NCBI RefSeq assembly: GCF_933775445.1
Contig: NC_065878.1
Location: forward strand, 10,551,395 to 10,615,394
From: Argentina anserina
Lineage: Eukaryota; Streptophyta; Magnoliopsida; Rosales; Rosaceae
Direction of reading: 5' to 3'
DNA: 64,000 bases
Below are positions 56,397 through 64,000 of the stretch, piece after piece (within the stretch, counting starts at the first letter, position 1; the number at the start of each line of letters is the position of its first letter). The position numbers and the translations under genes are program-made. The notes below the pieces were generated by a model that worked only from the letters and a program-made list of their open reading frames with translations, had not been told where the DNA came from and did not search any database.

Positions 56397-56711
56397 TGTT
56401 GGGATCAGCCCACTTACTTAAGGCCCAGATCTTATCTAGCCCAGTAATCACCTTCACATGTGACCTGCACCAGTACAATCTTCTAAGGGCACCTCTCCAA
56501 CTGCTTTTGTTCTCATTCCAAGCTGTTGCACTTTGTCTTATTTACTAGTTACTGTTGTACTGTCTTCTTAATTCTTATGAGGGCGGTCCCAACTCCCAAG
56601 TATGAGTTAGCTATGTTGTGGCAGCAGCCATATATATTGTAACCACCTCCCTCAGTTAGCAATGTCTTCAATTTCTCTAGTTTAGTTTTCCATTAATAGT
56701 TGTTCCTACTA
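56397..56711 (+). mobile_element. Possible short solo LTR
   Basis: Begins TGTTGGGATCAGCC, carries a TATATATTGTAACC block and ends ...TTCCTACTA. CAATC occurs directly before (56392-56396) and after (56712-56716), as a 5-bp duplication would. The expected CA end is missing or overlaps the duplication, so this is tentative. No coding sequence. Confidence 0.45.
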
Positions 56712-56716
56712 CAATC

Positions 56717-58200
56717 GTTCTATATTTTGAATCACCACTTGTGGCTGATAAGCCAACATTTTGGTTCCTGTATCTGATCCATTGGCCGATGTGAGTGAGG
56801 AGGGCCTCGATCATGGAAAACACGTAAGGTAGCGCTGGGAAAATGGTCAGCATTGCGCGCAGGTGCGTTAAACAACATAACCTTAACTATTTTAATTTCA
56901 TATAGAAAATTAAAAAACAACAACAATTCCAGTAGTGTTTGGTACGTCTATCACGAGTCGAACTCGATCAATTATACGATTTGTACAAGTCATTTAATTT
57001 GGTTTCTCTGGGGATTATTAGACTAATTTTCTGATGTTCACTGCGACCATGCCACTAGACCAGTACAACAAATGGATCGGAGTTATTTCTGAGGCGAAAA
57101 CATAAACTGATTCTTGTAGAATTAATGGCAGATGAAATAACACATTGAAATTTATAACTCATCTACTTAGTATTATTTGCAAAACAAACACAGAATTTAT
57201 TAACTCTGTTTGTTACTTATACACTTCACTCTGATCGACAAACCTGACTCTACAAATTATGGTGCAGCAGCATACTATTGGCCGGGGCTTGTTAATTAAT
57301 TCAATGGCTAATTAGAAGCTTCATGCGTTTTGTTATTCAAACGAAACTTAAAGGTGTTGATCGATGAACTTAAAAAACAATATGGCATATATATAGGGCA
57401 CACTATCCAGATATTGAACGTATTTAGTTACTGAAGTTCTCTGTCATGAGTAAACCTTGGTCACAGAGATCATGAGGTTTTCAACTTCAACAATTAATGT
57501 ATCATCCTTAATGAATCCGTTGGACTCTTGATGGAGTTTGTCCAACGTCAGAAAGTTTGGATAGCCCCAAGTCGCTGATGAGGATGAGAAGTTATGAGTA
57601 CCTACAAGAGAACATTAAAATTCAGGAGAAGAAAATTATGACATAAAAAAATCACGTACTTTTTGGGTGATTTTAGTTATATTAGAACTAAAGACTCTAC
57701 CTATGACATTTTTATCTGTTTTATGAACAACTCATTGTCGATATGCGTGGTAGCTTGATTTTCACAAGTTTTATGAACAAGAGATAGCAAAGTTGATGCA
57801 TAACGTACATGCATTAAATCATACTTAAAATTTATCTATATTGTATAAATATGTACTACTAAGTTGTCAATGTGAATCAGTTATTTGTAAAAATGAGTGA
57901 TATACATTCAAACACTATAGACAACCCCTGAAATTTAATTAGAGAACCACATTAAAGATGACCGTAAATTCTTATAGAAATTTGATATCTAATTAGAATA
58001 TGAACCTCTTAAACTTTATATTTCTATTATTTCCAAGTGATCGAAGCTAGCAGTTTGACAAGTAATAAAGAATATGCAGAAAATGAGGTGAAGTACTTGA
58101 TGACATTTCTTCATGTTTACTGCCAACTTGATCCAATATCCGGAACCTGTATTTTGCATATATTTTTCTCTTAGGTGGAAGGCTCATCCTGGGGAACGTC
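56717..58200. other. No gene recognised
   Basis: AT-rich intergenic DNA, without recognised domains, RNA genes or repeats. Confidence 0.5.
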
Positions 58201-58208
58201 TGCAGCAC

Positions 58209-59935
58209 TAGGAGTGTTAATCGGTTTGAATGGTTCGGTTTATAGGTGATACCGAACACCAAACCGTTCTATTTATTCGGTTTGGTTCGGTTTGGTTTTT
58301 CACTTTTTTTTTCAAAAACCAATTGTGTTCGGTTTGGTTCGGTTTGGTTTTTTTCTGGTTTATATCGGTTTTTCTTTCGGTTATTTTGTAAAGAAAATCG
58401 GAGTTTCTTTACTTGTCTATCTACTTGATTCTTAACGAAATAAAAAGAACATGCGGACAGATTTGCAAAATTCTATTTACAAGATATAGTTGCTTCACAA
58501 ATGCATACAATTGCAAAAAGCCACTAAACAAGTTATACCACATTAGTAGCCATGTTGTCGTTCCAATATCTAAAATTCAAAATATTAAATTTTGACCGTC
58601 AGATGTGATCAGCATATTTAAATAAGGATATGGTAAAAAATTCATCTAATGTTGATAATATTTGGGTCTCGATCGATGTGGTCAACATTAACTTAATTTC
58701 ATCTAATTAAGTGAATTTGTTCTTACCCCCTCCTTCTTAACTAGTTTTGGTGGATTTTTTCATGCACACACTCTCACATATATGTGATGTAGCAGCTCGT
58801 GTAAAATTTTCAAAAATTTTACGTTCCAGGGATAAGGCTACCCATAGGTGATAATAAGCGTAAAAAGGGTTGACCGCCTCGATCGGGACACAAACGTTAT
58901 CGAAAATATGTGATTTTTTTACCATAACCATATTTCACTATACGTAACGCATCATGCGGACAAATTTGCAAAATTCTATTTATAAGATATAGTTGTTTCA
59001 CAACTGCATACATTTGCAATAAGACCACTAAACAAGTTATACCACATTAGTAGACTTGTTGTGGTTCCAATATCTAAAATTCAAATTATGAAATTTCGAC
59101 CGTCGGATGTGATCAGCATATATAAATACATATATGGTAAAAAATTCACCGAATTTTGATAAAGTTTGGGTCTCGATCGATGTGGTCAACATTAACTTAA
59201 TTTCATCTAATTAAGTGAATTTGTTCTTACCCCCTCCTTCTTGACTAGTTTTGGTGGATTTTTTCATGCACACACTATCACATATATGTGATGTAGCAGC
59301 TCGTGTAAAATTTTCAAAAATTTTACGTTCCAGGGATAAGGCTACCCATAGGGGATAATAAGCGTAAAAAGGGTTGACCGCCTCGATCGGGACACAAACG
59401 TTATCGAAAATATGTGATTTTTTTACTATAACCATATTTCACTATACGTAACACATCATGCGGACAAATTTGCAAAATTCTATTTATAAGATATAGTTGC
59501 TTCACAACTGCATACATTTGCAAAAAGACCACTAAACAAGTTATATCACATTAGTAGACATGTTGTGGTTCCAATATCTAAAATTCAAATTATGAAATTT
59601 CGACCGTCGGATGTGATCAGCATATATAAATACAGATATGGTAAAAAATTCACCGAATTTTGATAAAGTTTGGGTCTCGATCGATAACATATTTAATTAT
59701 GTATATTAAAAATATCTATAAATAATATAATTTCTTTATAATATATATATATATTCGGTTTTTCGGTTCGGTTTCGGTTTTCAAACGTCCCAAACCAAAA
59801 CCACACCAAATTTTTCGGTTTGGTGCGGTTTTTTTTGCGGTTTGGTGCGGTTTTTTTTTTCTTCGGTTTTTTTCGGTTATGGTTCAGTTATGGTTCGGTT
59901 TTTTTTCGGTTTTCGGTTTTCAATTAACACCCCTA
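58209..59935. mobile_element. Non-autonomous hAT element with internal ~503-bp tandem repeats
   Basis: Starts TAGGAGTGTTAATCGG and ends CAATTAACACCCCTA. The 8-bp duplication TGCAGCAC flanks it exactly (58201-58208 and 59936-59943). Subterminal regions are dense CGGTTTGGTTCGGTTT arrays, in direct orientation on the left and mixed on the right. No transposase is encoded; the centre is the tandem repeat listed separately. Confidence 0.92.
58450..59688. repeat. ~503-bp tandem repeat inside the hAT element, about 2.5 copies
   Basis: Units starting CATGCGGACA(A/G)ATTTGCA lie at 58450, 58953 and 59457; the third stops at about 59688. Identity is high but not perfect (for example CTCACATATATG against ATCACATATATG). 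Units 2 and 3 are closer to one another than to unit 1. Confidence 0.9.
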
Positions 59936-60077
59936 TGCAGCACACAGGTTTAAGGCTGCACCAGCTTTTTCTCAAAAAGATGACGTCATTTTACGTATAG
60001 ATGACATCATGTATCTGTTAAGTCAACCGTTTGAGAAGAGAAAAAAATGAAACCGGTCTTACGCGTGAAACGGTCAA

Positions 60078-60551
60078 ATGTTAGCTGAAAAGTTTAACCC
60101 ACTCACCAACGCCCTCGAGATTCATGGCAAATCAATACGCATAACCCATTTAGACTTCGAGCGAATCTTTGGAGTGGAGGATGGAGGTAAGGAACTTGCT
60201 TTTGATGGATCTGTAGATGAACCGGGTCTTATCGATTTGGTCAAGTACTTTACTGGAAACGATGGGAATAAAAGTCTTGATCGATTGGAGTCAATAATCA
60301 GGGATTGAGACCAGGATGATGATATTTTCCAGATTGCGTTCTCGTTCTACACTTCTATGTTCTAGTAGTACTCTTTTGCCCAGGTACTTCAGACATAGTT
60401 GATAAAAGATTGTTGCTTCCATTAAGGACTGTGCGCTCACTCCCTCTCAACAATTGGGCTTCGTTTAGCTTCAACTTCTTGCTGGATTGTTTGAGGTCAT
60501 TTAAGAACAATGTTTCAGAATACTTAAGTGGTTGCATTCTATTTCTGCAAC
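60078..60551 (+). pseudogene. DUF1985/plant-mobile-domain-like gene fragment, cut by Copia copy 'c'
   Basis: The first piece (60078-60308) reads EKFNPLTNALEIHGKSIRIT, HLDFERIFGVEDGGKELAFD and IDLVKYFTGNDGNKSLDRLE. The second (60400-60551, another frame) reads RLLLPLRTVRSLPLNNWASF-like sequence and SFKNNVSEYLSGCILFLQL. This is the pattern of the DUF1985/aminotransferase-like plant mobile domain proteins often carried with Ulp1-type protease genes by transposons. A TGA at 60306-60308 and frameshifts near 60370-60400 break it. The coding similarity ends exactly where the Copia LTR begins (~60552), so that insertion or its truncation cut the gene. Family assignment is from remembered motif style. 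Confidence 0.6.
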
Positions 60552-63500
60552 TTCGAATCTTACGGGATTGTGCTTTTGTAATGCCTATATATAGGCCCTT
60601 ATATCATTCAATAATACACAATTATTTCATCCTGAAACACGTTATCACGCACTTTGCCCTAAAACCCTGAACATTTAGAGCCCTAGAATTTTTTTATTTT
60701 CTGTACCGCCGGCCGCCGTCGTCTCCGGCCTCCGGCATCTCCTCGTCGGCGCTCCTCATCGGTGCAGCCCCTGCTTGCCGTTGTTGCAGTTCCCCCGTTG
60801 CTACCCTCGCAGCCACGCATCGCAGCCCCTGCAGCCTTGCACGCTACCCCTGCAACACCCCTGCACGCAGCCTTGCACGCTGCCCCTGCAACAGCCCTGC
60901 ACGCTGCCTGCAACACCCCTGCACGCTGCCCCTGCAACAGCCCTGCACGCTGCCCCAGCATCACCCATGCACGCATCCCTGCAGCCCCGCACGCAGATTC
61001 TGCCATGCAGCCCCTGCGACCCCCTGCTGCCCCTGCATGAAGCCCCTGCACGCAGCCTCCGCAGCCCCGCAGTGTCTCTTCCGGATTCGCTCCGCAAAAA
61101 CATCTTTTTGCCCCGCAAGACCCCGCATCAGAGGATTCAAAATTGCTCCTCCCGCATATATACGCAAGAAACGCGAACTGCACAAGCAAACTCTTCGCTC
61201 AAGAGAAGCTACTCCCGTCTTCTCTACCATTTTAGACCTATGGCCTACCGAGCACAATAGCCCTTTGGGTTTCATACTATATTTTCTTTTCCTTTTCCTT
61301 TTTCCTATTTCATTATTTAAATGTTCATTGGCACGTTTTTATTTCTAACGATATTTCACATGCTCATATAGGTAAAATCATTGCTTGTCGTACTATGGTG
61401 ATGACATTCATTCCGGGATGGACGATACTTTTGTCATCTACATACGATTTTGATCGTATCCTCCCAAGATTTTTATGTCATCGGACGAAGATCGAAAATG
61501 ACTTCATCAAGCAACTCCATGCATGACGATCGATTTGCAGAGCAATTTACTTATATGCGGTCTATTTGGCAGACCAATAAGTATGTTTTTCTTAAAGTTG
61601 CTGCTTTTGAACATATATATATAAATTATCGGGCGCTATTAGCCTTTTTCATGTCTTCGTTTTCGGCCTTCTTATTACGCCGATGAGACCAAAGAGGGAT
61701 ATGATTCCCCTCTTGGTCGACGTTTTTCGTGTGACGGTCCTGGGGGAGTCACATTATTATTTAAAGGGAAGAAATCGATTTCGTGTGGTTGTCTGAGTAC
61801 ACCGTTGTTTTGGGTGCGATCATGAGAATCGCCGATATGCATCGATTATTTTGTGACCATATACATCACAACCCTCCTAATTCCGGTTACATACTTGAAT
61901 ATTTCGATTATTCGAAACCTATACAACCCTCGTTTCTTATGGATGCGTCGCCATCGTGACTGTTATTTGAATGTTTGAGTTTTCTTAAACTCATGTCTAT
62001 AAACGATAATTTAAGGTCTACGTACTCATTTATTTGAGTTGAAATTCATTACTCTGAAGCAGCACTATTTGCTGACAAAAGATCTCAAAAATAACACATT
62101 CTATGGGACACACTTAAAGTGATTCAATAAACGTCTATGACGTTGTATTACCAGAGTTGACCTTGAAACATGCTCCACATCCTAGAAACACATGTCATTT
62201 TTGGCACCTGTATCTATTTCTTGAGGGCATTTTGGAGATGGAAACGTAACATTCTTCCATTCTCAAGTAAGCACATTTTTTAGCCTCAGGCTAAGGCTCC
62301 GCCCAATCCGATATGCAAGATTTTGTTGCTACAGACTTTTGATTAGTAACTCTATTTTGACTATGTCTTCTGCTTACTATTTTTCAAGTATGACGTTGGC
62401 ATTGCCATGATTATTGCTCGACTTTAGCTTAAGTCGTCTATTGGAATTGGAAGCTTGCTTGTGTTGTATTAAATATTGGCATATTCAATAAAATTTCTCG
62501 TATTTCTTGTTTACAAGATGGACTCGTGAGAATTTTATTTGCCTTGGCTTAGCATGCATGGTCAACGTTTGCAACTCACGTAGTTTTTAAATTGACCGCT
62601 TTTGGGTTACATGGGACCCCAATAACACTACATTGTGATTTTGAACCTTCAAATTTGGAAAACGGACCCCGGAACGTCAAAATTGACATCGTTTTTCCCG
62701 GTTACTGTTTCGGCGTTTCCGGAACGTTTTCAGGCGTTTTACCGGCGTATTCGCCGCCTTCTAGCCATATTCCGGCGTTTCCGGCACCGTCACTCGGTTC
62801 CTATTAGCGTTCCCTGTCGGACCTGAAGTTCCGGCCTCCATACCAGCCAGTTCCGGCCGCCGCCGGTTTCCGGCGAGTTTTTCGTCGTTTCTCGTCATTT
62901 TTCCGACATATTTCAGCCGTTCTTGCTATCACGTTTTCTTAGTCCAAATTTCACCCGGTTTTGAGTTTTTTTGACATGGTTTTCCGGTTAATTTTCCAGT
63001 TTTCTCCAAGTCGTTTCATAGCTCAAACGATTTAATTATTAATGATGACCACCCGCACCAAATGGATGGTTTTCCACCCACATTGTTTGGTATTCAACTA
63101 CTCCAATACCATATTTTTCCAACTCTTAAGTTGAAGAATGTAGTTCTATTGCCATGTGATACATTCAATGGGATTGCATATTTGTTTCAATTCCCCCTCT
63201 TACAATATCCTACGGCGTATTGTCTAGAGAAGTTCACCGTGTTGTTGACTCTCTTAATTTTATTTTGAGAATGTCCCACCGTGAAATCGAGTGTGTTGCT
63301 AATTGCGTAACCACCCACACTGTCCTACGGCGCAGGTAGTTGTTTTACGGATCTCGTGCGGAGATTGTATTTTATATCTTCGTGCCTTGCTAAGTTTTCA
63401 AAGGCCCTATATGCCAATGATGAATTTTCATCTTGATATTTGTGTTAAGAATGGAGAAGAATAAATTTGTCAGATTCCATTGACAGTAGCTTTTTCAAGC

Positions 63501-64000
63501 TTAGACAGTAGCTTTAATAGCCTGCAGACATAGCTTTGCTTGCCTGCAGCAGTAGCTTTATGTAACTCAAGATTCTTTGAATCATGGGTTCGATTTGACT
63601 GTCTTCTCGGTTTTAACATGATCATTTTTTGGTCATTTTGAACAAGATATGATGATTCAAGTTCTTTGAAATTCACATGATCATCTATTTTTCATGTTCA
63701 CGAAGCGATTGGAGAACCACCTCACCCGTACTCCACACGGTGAGGTCGTGCCTATCCGTGCCATGCACAATGAGGCCGAGCTTGGCCCTCTCGGCTGCTC
63801 CATGGCATTTAGGTCATCGGTGGTGGCATCCCCTCCTTAACCGGAGCTTGAGATGCCTCTCGTCTTTTCTAATGCCTTCATGGTAATCTCTGATGCCCAT
63901 CGCTCATTTTGCAAACCTTGTTCTTTTGCTAGATTTCAAGGAAGTCCTTATTTGCTAAGGCTCCAACCGAGAACATTCCATTCTTACGAATGCAGACATT
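60552..64000 (+). mobile_element. Copia retrotransposon copy 'c', gag-less, runs past the window end
   Basis: Same family as copies a and b, in plus orientation. It has a truncated 5' LTR (60552-60639, with TATATATAGG at 60584), primer region CGTTATCACGCAC, repeat-rich leader (60770-61080), the conserved leader/intron block (61630-61830), an AT-rich stretch in the place of gag (61960-62330), the TTCCGG spacer (62660-63000) and a pol start at 63270. The gag start site reads GGATGCGTCGCCATCG instead of ATGTCATCGCC and no gag follows. Pol reads MSHREIECVANCVTTHTVLR, with the catalytic Asp changed to Asn, then a stop, a deletion and unrelated sequence (63470-63700). It resumes in the integrase insert (LTRTPHGE..., 63715) and zinc region (AHRSFCKPCS, 63895). 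Confidence 0.82.
60762..61085. repeat. GC-rich imperfect repeats in the Copia 'c' leader
   Basis: Irregular units of CCCTGCACGC(T/A)GCCCCTGCAACA, with periods of about 18-30 bases. It holds the same position and composition as the 21-bp minisatellite of copy b (its inverse is GGGGCTGCGTGCAGG), though arrangement and unit length differ. Confidence 0.85.

Noticed and set aside
1..64000. tRNA, rRNA or snoRNA genes
   Set aside because: I looked for tRNA box A/B and rRNA-like conserved strings on both strands and recognised none. The tRNA-Asp complement at 19892 is a retrotransposon primer site only.

Overview
This is plant nuclear DNA from a eudicot. Genes have introns with GT/AG borders, intergenic DNA is AT-rich, and there is a TIR-NBS-LRR resistance-type gene, a class missing from grasses. 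A rosaceous origin is my guess from overall gene and transposon flavour; nothing in the window proves it.

Four host loci look intact or nearly so. They are a DUF247 gene (12.2-13.5 kb, +), a two-exon DUF1639 gene (22.5-23.4 kb, -), an eight-exon triple-KH RNA-binding protein gene whose exons all join in frame (26.3-29.6 kb, -), and a five-exon gene joining an En/Spm-type 'plant transposase' region to an acidic stretch and a Myb/SANT-protein-like C-terminus (35.3-38.2 kb, +). Three host loci are broken: an MTEF18/SHOT1-like mTERF gene (30.5-32.1 kb), a TIR-NBS-LRR gene with several frameshifts and stops (48.0-56.0 kb), and a DUF1985-like fragment (60.1-60.55 kb).

Most of the rest is transposons. 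From left to right: a decayed PIF/Harbinger with a perfect ~310-bp internal duplication (1.5-5.05 kb); the 3' part of a hAT transposase gene (6.8-7.8 kb); a 409-bp fold-back element with a 9-bp target duplication (7.89-8.30 kb); a non-autonomous hAT rich in GGGAC (9.31-9.87 kb); a decayed Copia copy 'a' (13.7-18.7 kb, -); an Athila/Tat-type 5' LTR, primer site and gag remnant (19.1-21.5 kb); a hAT inside a KH-gene intron (26.9-27.5 kb); a young complete Copia copy 'b' (39.77-47.17 kb, -); a 3.2-kb solo LTR inside the resistance gene (51.6-54.8 kb); a short solo LTR (56.4-56.7 kb); a hAT with ~503-bp internal tandem repeats (58.2-59.9 kb); and Copia copy 'c' (60.55 kb to the window end, +). Exact target-site duplications were read directly for six of these insertions.

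The most unusual system is the Copia family represented by a, b and c. In b, gag and pol are separate reading frames about 965 bases apart. Each start codon lies directly after a good 3' splice site (TTTTGTAG|ATG), and the leader holds a matching 5' splice site (CAAAG|GTAAA). This suggests that Gag and Pol come from alternatively spliced RNAs rather than one Gag-Pol polyprotein. Copies a and c, in opposite orientation and about 42 kb apart, share the same loss of gag and the same deletion in the protease region. They therefore look like members of a non-autonomous lineage probably mobilised by elements like b. GC-rich, repeat-bearing segments recur in the leader, in the pre-pol spacer and as in-frame inserts in integrase and RNase H.
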